NCBI RefSeq assembly: GCF_001724135.1
Contig: NZ_MEDS01000009.1
Span: 29,689 to 93,688, forward strand
Source: Comamonas sp. SCN 65-56
GTDB taxonomy: Bacteria > Pseudomonadota > Gammaproteobacteria > Burkholderiales > Burkholderiaceae_C
Direction: 5' to 3'
Length of the DNA stretch: 64,000 bases
Of the stretch, positions 16,815 to 26,441 are shown in pieces. Position numbers and translations under genes: made by a program. A model generated the notes under the pieces. That model ran no database searches, was not told the origin of the DNA, and was given only the letters and a program-made list of their open reading frames with translations. Every line of letters starts with the position of its first letter. Positions within the stretch are counted from its first letter, which is position 1.

Positions 16815-18821
16815 TTACTTGAAGTACACCGACAAGGCCGGCAGCAGGCCTTCAGGATGAGCGCTGCTGACCAGCGGCACCAGCTTGTCGACGTTGTAGG
16901 TCACGTCGTCGTGAAACCCTGCCCAGAACCCCTTTTCAGCGTTCCACATGCCGAACGCGCCGGTCTTGGACTGGCACAGCGTGCCGCCGTAGGCGTTGAT
17001 GCCAAAGGTGCTCTCGGAGTTGTCAGCGCCACCATCGCGCTTCGAGTTCGCGTTTTGCCACTCGAAGATCGCAAAGCCCTTGACCATAGACTGCGGATTG
17101 GCGTCCATGTACTCGCGCACGGCGCTCGCCTGACCCAGCACCGCATCCACCTTGGCGTCGACGCCTATCTGCCAGCTGTAAGTACCCAGCTCGGTGATCA
17201 TGAGCGGCACGCCCAGGTTCAGGTCGTCGTAGGCCTTGAGGATGTTGTCCCTGAGGTCATTGCCGTCCTTGCGCTTGAAGGTCTGCACCGAGTTGTAGAA
17301 GTGGCCGTTGTAGATCTCGGGCGGCAACTGGTCGCGCAGCATCCGGTAAAAATCTTTCTCTTTGGCGTTGCTGATGGGCACCGTCATGTAGTGATCGGGC
17401 GCGAGCTTGTGGATGAGCCCCGCCACCTTGATCGCCTTCGGCATCAGCGTGGCCGCCGTCTCGCCATACTTGTCCAGATCCAGCTCGTTGCCGATGCTGA
17501 AGGAGTGCACCGCCGGGTGGATGGCGCCGTTTTTCTTCACGCTGTTGATGATCTGCGTCACCGTGTGCTCTATGTTGTCCCAGGGCCGGTTGCCATCGAC
17601 CTGGTTCCTGAAGTTGTAGTTCGAAATCGGGATGATGACCTTGATGCCGAGCTCCTGTGCCTTGTCCAGGAAAGCGATGTGGCCGCTGCCCGCGGTCATC
17701 CACTTGTCGGAGCCACGCTGGTAGTTGTAGTCGTACAGGCGCACCAGGTTCACGCCCTGCGCGGCCATGGCCTCAAGGTCGTTGCGCCCGCAGCCGTCCT
17801 TGCTGCCCCACAGTGCCTGGAAGGCCGAAGCCGTAGTGTCCGAATCAAAGAAAGCACCGTCGGGTGCATGGGTGAATTGGGCCGGAATGGCCGAATACGC
17901 CACGCCGCGCCATGCCTTGCTGAACACGTCAGAGGGATTGTTGCGTGCGCCCGCATCGACAAACAGCACCACGTTGCGCAGCACCGAATCGGCGGCCGGA
18001 ATGCCGGGGCCGCTGACCGGCGTGACCGCGAAGCTCAGCGTCTGAACGCTTGCGTCGTAACGCGGATCGGACAGGGTGAGCGGCTGGATGTCGTAATCCC
18101 CATCGCCCAGATCGCCAGCCACCGACGCATTGGGCAGCGCCGCGGCAAAGCGCTCGGGCCAAAGGTTGATGAAATTGCCAAGCATCTCGGTATCGGCGGC
18201 GCGCGCCGGCGCGTTGTTCATCCACAGTACGTCGCCGACAACGCCCTGCATTTGCAGGCGCCAGCCACCAGCGCCGTCGCTCACCACCGTGCTGCGCTCG
18301 GCCGCCAGCGCAAAGGTGGAGCCCTCCGCCGGGGGCTGCAGATTGTTGAGCAGCGTGAGCACCGCGGTGCCAAAGGTCGCGGGCGGCGCGCTCGCGGCCG
18401 ATGCGCTTCGATGCAGAGTCAAACGCAAGGTGCGCGAGGCGGCGTCGTAGCTCACGGCCTGCACGCTGCCAAAAACGGCATTCACCCCGGCGGGGGTGTA
18501 GGCCTGCAGCAAGCCGTTGGGCGCCACCTGGCCATAGACGCGTTGCCAGTACGCGGGCGCCGTGAAATCCTCTGTTGCGCCATCGCCCGTGAGACGCGCG
18601 GGCCGATCGCTGTACCAATCGACCCGGGGCTCGACACCGGTGAGCACCACGCTGTAGCTCGTGCCCGTGGCATCGGGCTGCATCTGTCCGCCAGCGGACG
18701 AGAGCAGATAAATGCGCTGCGTGAGGTCGCCGCCGTCATCCGCGGCGGGGGTGTCGTTGCCACCGCCGCAGCCGGCCAGCAGCAGCGCGAAGCTGAAGAA
18801 CAATAGTTGAAGGACTCTCAT
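16815..18821 (-). CDS. Lipoprotein with glycoside-hydrolase-like (TIM-barrel) C-terminal domain
   Basis: Starting at ATG 18821 the protein is 668 residues with a lipoprotein signal (LLAGC, Cys18). An N-terminal beta-rich region (about 30-300) precedes a TIM-barrel-like domain resembling clan GH-A glucan-active enzymes. HSFSIGNELDL supplies a likely acid/base Glu and MITELGTYSW a likely nucleophile Glu; NLVRLYDYNYQRG and VIIPISNYNF are barrel strands. It probably acts on a glucan at the cell surface. Last gene of a minus-strand cluster under AraC regulators; terminator at 16771-16803. Confidence 0.75.
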   Translation of the reverse strand: MRVLQLLFFSFALLLAGCGGGNDTPAADDGGDLTQRIYLLSSAGGQMQPDATGTSYSVVLTGVEPRVDWYSDRPARLTGDGATEDFTAPAYWQRVYGQVAPNGLLQAYTPAGVNAVFGSVQAVSYDAASRTLRLTLHRSASAASAPPATFGTAVLTLLNNLQPPAEGSTFALAAERSTVVSDGAGGWRLQMQGVVGDVLWMNNAPARAADTEMLGNFINLWPERFAAALPNASVAGDLGDGDYDIQPLTLSDPRYDASVQTLSFAVTPVSGPGIPAADSVLRNVVLFVDAGARNNPSDVFSKAWRGVAYSAIPAQFTHAPDGAFFDSDTTASAFQALWGSKDGCGRNDLEAMAAQGVNLVRLYDYNYQRGSDKWMTAGSGHIAFLDKAQELGIKVIIPISNYNFRNQVDGNRPWDNIEHTVTQIINSVKKNGAIHPAVHSFSIGNELDLDKYGETAATLMPKAIKVAGLIHKLAPDHYMTVPISNAKEKDFYRMLRDQLPPEIYNGHFYNSVQTFKRKDGNDLRDNILKAYDDLNLGVPLMITELGTYSWQIGVDAKVDAVLGQASAVREYMDANPQSMVKGFAIFEWQNANSKRDGGADNSESTFGINAYGGTLCQSKTGAFGMWNAEKGFWAGFHDDVTYNVDKLVPLVSSAHPEGLLPALSVYFK

Positions 18822-18898
18822 GACAAGGCTCCGTGAAGTGAACGGGATTGGGGCAGCGCAGGGCGGTGCCTGCAAACGGGGATGTGGCATGGTGCGGT

Positions 18899-20479
18899 TC
18901 AGGAAGCCGCGGCGGCGCGGGTGAAGAGCCCATGCGACAGGTCTTCGGCGTAACGCTCGATGCGCATGGCACCATCAGCAAATTCAACCGTCGACAGGGA
19001 CTGCGGCGCCGCGCTCTCACCGCCGGGTGAGAACACGAACACGCGACCACTCCAGTGGCGCAGCGGGTAACTGACCGCGGCGGGGCCGATGGTGAGCAAC
19101 AGTCCGCCCTGACCCACCGTGACCTGCGCCGTGCCAAAGTAATCGTTCACGTAGCGCCCGGTGCAATCGGCCAGCGGCGGCGCTGCTTCGGGCTGCGCCG
19201 GTGGCTGCTCACCCGCCAGGCGCCCTTCGGGTTTGTACAGGTCGTGCATGGCGGCCTGCATGCTCGCGAGCCAGTCGGTGGACGACTGGCCCACGGCCAC
19301 GTCGCCCCAGGCCAGCTCGCCCAAGCGCAGCGCAATCGCCTCCGCGAGGCCGCGCGGCGGCGCATTGGTAAGCACGGTGATCCCGAGCTGCGCCTGCGGC
19401 CACAGCACCACGCTGGTGGCCGCCCCCATCAGAAAAGCGCCGGAATGCGAGACGCTGGCGTGGCCGCGAGGGTCGGCCCCGACATTGAAACCGTAACCGT
19501 ATTTGCCGCCCGGGCGTGCCGTCATCGCGGCCTGCAACGCCGCTGCGCTGGCCAATGGCTTGCCCTGCCACACGCCGCCCGCAAGGACGAGCTTCATCCA
19601 CTGCGCCATGTCGGCGGCGCTGGAACTCACCCCCCCGGCGGGAGACTGTGCATCGGGCCGCCGGGGCGGCTCTTGCACCACATAGCGCGCAGGCATGGCA
19701 CCATAGCTGTCCCAGCTGATGCCGGCCACCACATGGCCCCACGCGCGGTTGTCCTGCGCCGCGAAGTCGGCAAAGCGCGAGCTGGTGCGACGCATGCCCA
19801 GCGGCTCGTAGAGCGCGTGCTGCGACAGGCTCTCCCAATCGATTCCCTGCGCCTGCGCCATGGCCTGCGCCGCCGCCGTCAGGCCGAAGTTGGTGTAGTC
19901 ATAACTGCCGTAGGGCTTGAGCGCCACCAGCCGCAGGCGCTGCAAAATTTGCGAGCGCGTGTAGCCCATGTCTTCCAGCACGTCGCCCGCGTGATCGGGC
20001 AGGCCGCTGCGGTGGGCATACAGGTCGCCCAGCGTCAGGCGCGCGTTATCCGCGGGCGACGGATAGGCGAGCGCGAAATCCGGCAACAATTGATCAATCG
20101 GCGTGTTCCAGTCCACCAACCGGCCGGCCAGCGCATGCGCGCCACCGGGCATGCATACCGCCATCACGGTAGCGCCCACCGGTTTGGAGACCGAGGCCAG
20201 TTGGAACACGGTATCCGCATCGACGGCGGCTGCCTGTCCGACCCGGCGCACGCCATAGCCACGCGCATGCACGGTTTCGCCGCGAAACACCACCGAAACC
20301 GACGCGCCTGGCACTCCCGTGCGCGCCAGCCATTGCGGCACCTGCTGGTCGATGGCCGCCAGCGCATCGCGCACGCGGGCCTCGGTGACGTCGGCATCGG
20401 CCGAACCACCGCCAGCGCTCATGGACCAGGGCAGGGCCACCAAGCCACCCGCAGACAACAGCCAGGATCGACGCAGCAT
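18899..20479 (-). CDS. Serine hydrolase, beta-lactamase/esterase (S12) family
   Basis: Started at ATG 20479 it has 526 residues with an N-terminal signal peptide (1-24). The class C beta-lactamase-like fold shows SxxK as SVSK (96-99) and YxN in YDYTNFG (YTN). The C-terminal about 110 residues resemble the DUF3471 extension. Such proteins are esterases, peptidases or amidases of the periplasm rather than true beta-lactamases. It lies 128 bases downstream of the alpha/beta-hydrolase gene and 77 bases upstream of the lipoprotein gene. Confidence 0.87.
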   Translation of the reverse strand: MLRRSWLLSAGGLVALPWSMSAGGGSADADVTEARVRDALAAIDQQVPQWLARTGVPGASVSVVFRGETVHARGYGVRRVGQAAAVDADTVFQLASVSKPVGATVMAVCMPGGAHALAGRLVDWNTPIDQLLPDFALAYPSPADNARLTLGDLYAHRSGLPDHAGDVLEDMGYTRSQILQRLRLVALKPYGSYDYTNFGLTAAAQAMAQAQGIDWESLSQHALYEPLGMRRTSSRFADFAAQDNRAWGHVVAGISWDSYGAMPARYVVQEPPRRPDAQSPAGGVSSSAADMAQWMKLVLAGGVWQGKPLASAAALQAAMTARPGGKYGYGFNVGADPRGHASVSHSGAFLMGAATSVVLWPQAQLGITVLTNAPPRGLAEAIALRLGELAWGDVAVGQSSTDWLASMQAAMHDLYKPEGRLAGEQPPAQPEAAPPLADCTGRYVNDYFGTAQVTVGQGGLLLTIGPAAVSYPLRHWSGRVFVFSPGGESAAPQSLSTVEFADGAMRIERYAEDLSHGLFTRAAAAS

Positions 20480-20607
20480 CTTCAAACCTCCAGGAAACGA
20501 ATGGGATGCACTGTATGCCTGTACGGCGCAATCCGTCGCAACGACTTGCCTGCCGCCGTCCCGGGTTGCGGCGCGACGTCCCGGTGCCGCACTCGCGCGG
20601 TTGCAGC

Positions 20608-21954
20608 TCACACGGCAAATACCTCGTCCAGCCAATCCATGGACACCGCTGCCGAATACCCCAGATTCGCCGTCTGGCAATGCCCTTCCGCGCCCTCCTC
20701 CAGCGTGAAGACATGGCTGGCCGCCGGCCCCGCGACGCTGCGCAGAAAGCGCGCGTGCTGCGCCAGCGGCTCCTTGCCTTCGCCGCTGCCCACGAGCGCA
20801 AGCGCCGGGCAACGGATGCTTTTGAGCGCCGCTTCGTCCACGCGAAACGCGCGCAGGTACTCGTAGGTGGCGCGAAAGCTGGGCTGCCCAATGCGCAGCA
20901 TCAGGTTGCGCAGCATTTCACGGGTTTGCGCCGGCATCGCGTCGGGCGGCAGGTGGTCGATGTCTTCCAGCCGGATGTCCTCCTCGGGTGGCATCTGCGC
21001 CGGATCGAAGCCGACGAAGGACACCATGTAGGCGTGCAGATCGACGATGGGCGAGTTGGCGATCAGCGCGGTGACGCGTGCGTCGTGCGCCGCGATGCGC
21101 GTGGCAAAGTAGCCGCCGTAGCTGATACCCATCAGCGCGACATGGCGCGCATCGGTGTCGGAGCGCGCAAGGACATGGTCGAGCGCCAGCTTGCCCACGC
21201 GCTCGTACTCGGGGATGAAGCCCATCGTCGGGTAGAACCTGAGCGTGTCCATCTGCCCCGGCCCGGCGAAAAGGAACAGGTGGTAGCCCCGCGCCAGTGC
21301 CGCGCGGCCATAAGCGATCCAGGTTTCTTCCAGCGTGCCGTCGTAGCCGCTGATCAGCATCAGGGTCTTGGCCTTCGCACGCCCGACCTGCGGCGCACGC
21401 ACGTAGTAGGCGGGCAGCGGCGTATCGCCCCAGGGCAGGTTCACCTCTTCACAGTCCACGCCACCCGCCTGCATCGCCGCCTTGAAGCAGGCACGGCTTT
21501 GCAGGCCGTGGCGGCGGTGCTCGGCATCGGTGATGCTGGCGTAGTACTCGGCCGCGCGGTAGCTGTTGCAGGCGACGAGGTATTGCTCCTGTGCGCTCAG
21601 CGCATGGCCGCGCTGCGCGCGCACCAGCGCATCGGCCTCCTGGCGCGCTGCGGCGGCGGCGAACTCGCGCACCCAGCTGGCCGGGTCGGCATTGGTGATG
21701 CGTTGCGCCAGCGCCAGGCATTCGCCGAGCGACGCGCCGCCGTAGCGTGCGGCGCCGATCTGGCGGATGAGCTGAAAGTCCATCTCCGCATCGGCAAACC
21801 CGGCCACGCGCAACTGTCCGCGCTCTAAACCGGAATCGCCGCCGGATTCCTTGGCCGAGGCACTGCAGCCAGACACCGCGGGCGCCATCAGCGCGCTGGC
21901 GGCGCCAGCCAGAAAGCTGCGCCGGGGCAGGCCGCTGTCAAGAAGTGATGTCAT
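20608..21954 (-). CDS. Exported alpha/beta hydrolase with Tat/lipoprotein-like signal
   Basis: The 448-residue hydrolase starts with a twin-arginine pattern (LPRRSFLAGAAS, 9-20) followed by a lipobox-like VSGC (27-30). The body has the alpha/beta-hydrolase core with nucleophile elbow GISYGG, a late LVGSGEGKEPL strand and a C-terminal EGAEGHCQ histidine, so a Ser-Asp-His triad is expected. It resembles FrsA/DUF1100-like esterases. Its ATG overlaps the stop of the AraC gene upstream (ATGA), so regulator and hydrolase are co-translated. Confidence 0.85.
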   Translation of the reverse strand: MTSLLDSGLPRRSFLAGAASALMAPAVSGCSASAKESGGDSGLERGQLRVAGFADAEMDFQLIRQIGAARYGGASLGECLALAQRITNADPASWVREFAAAAARQEADALVRAQRGHALSAQEQYLVACNSYRAAEYYASITDAEHRRHGLQSRACFKAAMQAGGVDCEEVNLPWGDTPLPAYYVRAPQVGRAKAKTLMLISGYDGTLEETWIAYGRAALARGYHLFLFAGPGQMDTLRFYPTMGFIPEYERVGKLALDHVLARSDTDARHVALMGISYGGYFATRIAAHDARVTALIANSPIVDLHAYMVSFVGFDPAQMPPEEDIRLEDIDHLPPDAMPAQTREMLRNLMLRIGQPSFRATYEYLRAFRVDEAALKSIRCPALALVGSGEGKEPLAQHARFLRSVAGPAASHVFTLEEGAEGHCQTANLGYSAAVSMDWLDEVFAV

Positions 21955-22952
21955 GAATGTTCCAGAAAATCAAGGCCCACGGCCTGCGCACGCGCATGCC
22001 ATTCGGTCGGCGAAAGACCGAAGCGCGCACGAAACAGCTTGGCAAAGCCCGACGCGTCGGCAAAGCCGCAGCGCCAGGCCAGCGCGCCCACGTTCAACCG
22101 CCGGCTCTGCGCCAGCAGCCCCTGCGCGCGTTGCAAACGAATGTCGCGCAGCACGCCCATCACGGTCTGGTTGCGCGCCGCGAAGGCCTCGTACAAGCGC
22201 GTGCGCGAACAGCCGGCCGCGCGTGCGATGGCAGCCACGTCCAGCGTGTGGCGATGCGCCTCCTGCTCCATGAAGCGCAGCGCCGCCACATAGCGGCCGG
22301 CGTGCAGAGTTTCGTGAGCATCGGGCAAGTCAACGGCCATGCCCTGGCGGCCCAGATTGCGCAGCGTGAGCAGCGCCAGTGCGCGCGTGGCCTCAAGCAG
22401 CCCGGCGCATTCGGCATCGTCCAGACCGCCCTGACGCAGCAGCAAGGCGGCGTGCGCCATCTGGCTGGACAACGCGGGCGCCAGGGCGCAGCGCGTGCTG
22501 AGCAACCGGGTCGTCGGTTCGGCGCCGAGTGCGGCCGCCGCGTCCTGCCGTGGCAAGGTCAGAAAGACTTGGCGCGTGTCGTGTTCCCAGTGGTAGGAGT
22601 GCCTCTCTCGCAAATCGCACAGACTCAGGCTGCCCGGGCCTTTGCGCGAATAGGCACTGGAGCGCACACCGCCTGCCTGCAACAGCGAGAGCACCACCAC
22701 ATCGTCGCGCAGCGCGCGCGGTGAGCCGCCATGCATTTCGTGCGCCGAGGACTGCGCGGCGCCCAGCAGGCAGGTGACGTCCGTTCCCAAAAGCAGCAGC
22801 TCCGCCTGCAGCGGGGCATCGGGTGCGGGTTCGAAATCGTTCCAGCGGTGCGCAATTTCCTGCCAGGCCGCGTGGCGGCACTCAGGTTCCAGCGCCGCGG
22901 AACGGTGGTGCTCCAGCAGAGGCGCGGGTGGGGTGGAAAGTGCGTGCATCAT
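21951..22952 (-). CDS. AraC-family transcriptional regulator (copy 1)
   Basis: The 333-residue regulator, from the paired ATGs at 22949-22952, has an N-terminal AraC-binding-like sensor domain and two C-terminal helix-turn-helix motifs (about 235-325): CSRTRLYEAFAARNQTVMGV and LAWRCGFADASGFAKLFRARFG. The C-terminus LSPTEWHARA is standard. It overlaps the alpha/beta-hydrolase start by four bases and probably controls the hydrolase cluster in response to a small-molecule substrate. Confidence 0.88.
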   Translation of the reverse strand: MMHALSTPPAPLLEHHRSAALEPECRHAAWQEIAHRWNDFEPAPDAPLQAELLLLGTDVTCLLGAAQSSAHEMHGGSPRALRDDVVVLSLLQAGGVRSSAYSRKGPGSLSLCDLRERHSYHWEHDTRQVFLTLPRQDAAAALGAEPTTRLLSTRCALAPALSSQMAHAALLLRQGGLDDAECAGLLEATRALALLTLRNLGRQGMAVDLPDAHETLHAGRYVAALRFMEQEAHRHTLDVAAIARAAGCSRTRLYEAFAARNQTVMGVLRDIRLQRAQGLLAQSRRLNVGALAWRCGFADASGFAKLFRARFGLSPTEWHARAQAVGLDFLEHS

Positions 22953-23070
22953 GCCGGCAGATTCTAGAAATCCGTCCCGACGCAGATGCCGCGCGCCGGA
23001 CGCATTCCCGCACATCGGGACGCATTGCCTCAACTATTTCCGCATGGTGTGCGGGACTCTGCCAGCGGCG

Positions 23071-24063
23071 TCAATCGGGCCCGCCCCGAGCCTGGCGGTG
23101 CCACTCGGTGGGCGACAGGCCAAAGCGCGTGCGAAACAGGCGGCTGAAGTCGGACGCATGGGCAAACCCGCAATGCCAGGCCAGCATGCCGACATGCAGA
23201 CGCAGGCTGGTTTCGATGGCGCGCCGCGCGCGCTGCAGACGCAGCTCTCTCAAGCTGCCCATGACGGTCTGCTGCTGCGCCGCGAACGCCTCATACAGCC
23301 GGGTGCGAGAACACCCGATCGCATGCGCGATCTGCGCCGCGTCCAGCGATGGCTGGTGCGCCTGCTGTTCCATGAAGCGCAGCGCCGCCGCATGGCGCCC
23401 GGCGTGCAGGCTTTCATGCCCATCGTCCGGGGCACGTTCCTGATCCTGGCGCCCGAGCGTGCGCAGAAACAGCAGCGCCAGTGACCGCGTGGCATCGAGC
23501 AGACCTGCGAAATCCTCATCGGTGAGCGTGCCGGGGTGACGCACCAGCCGCCCGAGGTGGCTGAGTTGGCTCATCAGCATCGGCACCAATTCGCAGCGCT
23601 GCGCCGCCACCAGCAGGTTGCCGGGCGGATGACCGAGCGCCGCCCAGACCTCGCGTCGCTCCAGCGCCACATAGGTCTGGCGCGCATTGTGGCCCCAGCG
23701 GTAGGCGCCCTCCTGCTGCGGCACGTACAAGCCCAGCATGCCGGTGCCGGCATGGTGGCCCTGGCCTGGCGCTGCATTCAAATCCAGCTCACCGGACTCC
23801 AGCATCGACAACACCACCATGTCCTCGCCCGGCGGAACATGGCGCGCATGGGTGCGCATCTCGTACGCGGTCGAGCGCTTGGTGCCGAAAAAGCGGTTTT
23901 CGCCGCGCAGCAAAGACCAGGATGCGTCCAATTCGGCGCCGCGCGAGAGCGGCTGCACGTCGACCCAGTTGTGCGCCACCTCGCGCCAGTACGCCAGCCG
24001 AATGGCCGGATCGACCTCGCTGGAAGACCAGTGTTCCAGTACGCAGGGAGGCGGGTTGTGCAT
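23071..24063 (-). CDS. AraC-family transcriptional regulator (copy 2, paralogue)
   Basis: This 330-residue protein is clearly paralogous to the gene that follows it on the minus strand (21951-22952). It has the same N-terminal layout beginning with an LEHWSSSEVDP-like stretch, the same GCSRTRLYEAFAAQQQTVMG first recognition region, and the same C-terminal FSRLFRTRFGLSPTEWH. ATG 24063 is preferred to an upstream start in a region with no similarity. Tandem regulators suggest duplication followed by divergence of the effector-binding half. Confidence 0.87.
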   Translation of the reverse strand: MHNPPPCVLEHWSSSEVDPAIRLAYWREVAHNWVDVQPLSRGAELDASWSLLRGENRFFGTKRSTAYEMRTHARHVPPGEDMVVLSMLESGELDLNAAPGQGHHAGTGMLGLYVPQQEGAYRWGHNARQTYVALERREVWAALGHPPGNLLVAAQRCELVPMLMSQLSHLGRLVRHPGTLTDEDFAGLLDATRSLALLFLRTLGRQDQERAPDDGHESLHAGRHAAALRFMEQQAHQPSLDAAQIAHAIGCSRTRLYEAFAAQQQTVMGSLRELRLQRARRAIETSLRLHVGMLAWHCGFAHASDFSRLFRTRFGLSPTEWHRQARGGPD

Positions 24064-24454
24064 GGCGGAAAGTTTACTTCTGCCCACCCGAACGATCCCG
24101 GCAACCTGCGCCGCGCAGGTGTCACCTCTGGACCAAGGGATGGCGGGACACATCACCTCAATCCGGGACGTTTGCCCTCGACTTCACTGCTCGTCAGGCA
24201 GGCATTCGTTTCTAGAATTTTTCAACCCATGGCGATGGCATGGCGCAGGGGCTTTCCCACCGCCTGCCATGGCGCCAGTTTCCGACCCTTCCCCTTCGCG
24301 AGGAGCGACGACATGCGCATTCCTTCCCCGGCAGGCAGCGCCCTGCAGCACAGACCTATCACCGCGCTGCTGCCGGTGCAGTATTTGCCTTGAAAATTTG
24401 GATGAAAAAAGCTGTTTGCGCATACTGGTCAAGCGCAAACAGCTATCAAAAACG

Positions 24455-25174
24455 ATGAACAAATTTGTGCTGTGCCTGGCGCATGGCGTGATCGCCATCG
24501 CAGGCCTCTGGGTGGCTGCGGGTGCCACGGCCGCACCCTTCGCCACCACCTATGGCGGCGTGATCGCTCATTCCGGCCTGCCCTTTGATGCGCCAGACGG
24601 CGCCGCATTCACCCTGACTCTGGTGCTGGACAACGGCGGCGCGAGCGCGGGCAGCCAGAGCTGGTCGATGGCCGATCTGCGCTGCGGCTTCTGGCGCTGG
24701 CGTGTGGACGCTGCGCGCAGAGTGGCGGTGGCGCTCGATCTATCCGGCGGCATCGCGCAAGGCGCGGGCGTGGCGACAACGAATGCGGCTGGCACCCTCA
24801 CCGGCCTGTTCTCTGCAGTACATACCAACGGTGCCATGGCCTGGGCCGATTTCGACGTGGCGGGCCTGGCCGCTGGCAGCGCCATCGGCTGGGCAGCGGA
24901 TGGCGCACCACAGGTCTTTGGCGTGATGGCGGGCGGCGGTGGCGGCAGCTTCGACGATGGCTCGGGCACGCCTGCGGGTGGCGTGCAAATGCTGCCGGGG
25001 CGCTGGAGCGCACCTCTGCCCTTCACCGGCGCCTGCGATGCGAGCGCCGTGCCGCCCAGCCCTCCCGTGCCACCCGCGCCGCACACCATACCGACGCTCT
25101 CGGGCTGGGCCATGGTGCTGCTGTGCGCCGCGCTCGGGTTGATGGCGCGCCGAACGCTGCGCCAACGCGCATGA
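24455..25174 (+). CDS. IPTL-CTERM surface-sorting protein
   Basis: The 239-residue protein starts with a signal peptide (hydrophobic 5-26, cleaved near AAPF). A beta-rich, Gly/Ala-rich domain follows, then a PPSPPVPPAP linker. The C-terminal IPTLSGWAMVLLCAALGLMARR is the IPTL-CTERM sorting signal: motif, membrane helix and basic tail. In this family the tail is processed by an exosortase-like enzyme and the protein goes to the envelope or extracellular matrix. No sortase gene is in the window. The function of the ectodomain is unknown. Confidence 0.85.
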   Translation: MNKFVLCLAHGVIAIAGLWVAAGATAAPFATTYGGVIAHSGLPFDAPDGAAFTLTLVLDNGGASAGSQSWSMADLRCGFWRWRVDAARRVAVALDLSGGIAQGAGVATTNAAGTLTGLFSAVHTNGAMAWADFDVAGLAAGSAIGWAADGAPQVFGVMAGGGGGSFDDGSGTPAGGVQMLPGRWSAPLPFTGACDASAVPPSPPVPPAPHTIPTLSGWAMVLLCAALGLMARRTLRQRA

Positions 25175-25198
25175 AAAAGGGCCGCACGAGGCGGCCCG
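25174..25198 (-). terminator. Intrinsic terminator for the BMP operon
   Basis: Arms GGGCCGC (25179-25185) and GCGGCCC (25191-25197) flank ACGAG. On the minus strand the stem is followed by five U residues, a textbook terminator for the minus-strand bmp-type operon ending at 25220. It directly abuts the stop of the convergent IPTL-CTERM gene. Confidence 0.85.
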
Positions 25199-25219
25199 AA
25201 TCTCCCTGCTCAGACGGAC

Positions 25220-26395
25220 TTATTTTCCATCCGTTCCAGGAACCTTGCCTTCCACGCCCTTGACGAAGAAGTTGATGCCGCGCAGGAAGTCGTCGTCGGC
25301 ATTCTTGCCTTCGGCCAGCACTTCCTTGCCGGTGTTGTCGGACAGCGGGCCCTTCCAGATGTGGTAGCTGCCGTCTTTGAGGCCCGCCTTGAGTTCGGCC
25401 AGCTTGGCCTTGGCTTCGGCGGGCACGTCGTCGGCGATCGAGACCAGGTCGATCGCACCCTCCTTCACGCCCCACCACTGGTTCGGGCCGGTCTTCCAGG
25501 TGCCGTCCAAGGCCTCACCCACGGCCTTCTTGTAGTAGGGCTCCCAGTTGATGATGGCTGAGGCCAGGTGCGCCTTGGGGCCGTAGGCGGTCATGTCCGA
25601 ATCCCAGCCGAAGGCGCGCTTGCCCAGCGATTCGGCCGTCTTGAGCACGGCGGGCGAGTCGGTGTTCTGGAACAGCACGTCGGCGCCGCCATTGATGAGC
25701 GACGTCGCGGCTTCGGTTTCCTTGGGCGGGTTGTGCCACTCATTGATCCAGACCACCAGAGTCTTGATCTTGGGATTGGTGATCTGCGCGCCCAGCGTGA
25801 AGCTGTTGATGTTGCGCACCACTTCGGGAATGGGCACGGTGCCGACGACACCCAGCACATTGCTCTTGGTCATCGCGCCGGCAACCACGCCGGCCATGAA
25901 GGCGCCCTCGTAGGTGCGGCTGTCGTAGGTGCGCATGTTGGCCGAGCTCTTGTAGCCGGTGGCGTGCTCGAACTTCACGTCGGGGTTGTCGGCCGCGACC
26001 TTGGCCATGGGCTCCATGAAACCGAAGCTGGTACCGAAGATGAGCTTGTTGCCCTGCGCCACCAGATCACGCGCGACGCGCTCGGTGTCGGCGCCCTCGG
26101 GCACGTTCTCGACATAGCTGGTAATCACCTTGCCGGGGAAGTCTTTGTCTACCGCCTTGCGCCCGTTGTCGTGCGCATAGCTCCAGCCACCGTCACCGAC
26201 CGGGCCCACATAGATCCAGGCAGCCTTCAGGGGCTCCGCGAGCGCCGGTGCGGGCGCGGCAGCAGGCGCTGCGGCCGCGGGTGCCGGAGCGGGAGCCGGG
26301 GCAGATGCTTCCTTCTGCCCGCAGGCTGCCATGGTCAGCGTCGCAGCCGAAGCCATGGCCAGACGCAGCGCGGTGCGTTTGTTGATAGTCATCAT
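25220..26395 (-). CDS. BMP-family (nucleoside-type) ABC transporter binding lipoprotein
   Basis: The 391-residue lipoprotein (lipobox MAAC, Cys about 24) has an Ala/Pro-rich tether and a Bmp/PBP1 domain with GDGGWSYAHDNGRK, FGTSFGFMEP and GYKSSANMRTYDSRTYEGAFMAG segments. BMP proteins bind purine nucleosides or related compounds and feed an ABC importer. ATG 26395 or 26392 start the gene. It is the last gene of the four-gene minus-strand operon (ATPase, two permeases, binding protein). The family assignment is firm; the ligand is not. Confidence 0.9.
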   Translation of the reverse strand: MMTINKRTALRLAMASAATLTMAACGQKEASAPAPAPAPAAAAPAAAPAPALAEPLKAAWIYVGPVGDGGWSYAHDNGRKAVDKDFPGKVITSYVENVPEGADTERVARDLVAQGNKLIFGTSFGFMEPMAKVAADNPDVKFEHATGYKSSANMRTYDSRTYEGAFMAGVVAGAMTKSNVLGVVGTVPIPEVVRNINSFTLGAQITNPKIKTLVVWINEWHNPPKETEAATSLINGGADVLFQNTDSPAVLKTAESLGKRAFGWDSDMTAYGPKAHLASAIINWEPYYKKAVGEALDGTWKTGPNQWWGVKEGAIDLVSIADDVPAEAKAKLAELKAGLKDGSYHIWKGPLSDNTGKEVLAEGKNADDDFLRGINFFVKGVEGKVPGTDGK

Positions 26396-26441
26396 CAAGA
26401 AATCCTCCGGTAACAGGGGTAAGGGAAAAGTGTGAATCGGA

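Noticed and set aside
16857..18806. 650-codon plus-strand frame opposite the lipoprotein gene
   Set aside because: Antisense of a gene with clear lipobox and glycosidase motifs; repetitive His/Arg/Val composition.
18899..20479. Serine hydrolase considered as an antibiotic-resistance beta-lactamase
   Set aside because: SxxK and YxN are shared with many esterases; the C-terminal extension and operon context point to an esterase/peptidase, and no evidence of drug hydrolysis exists.
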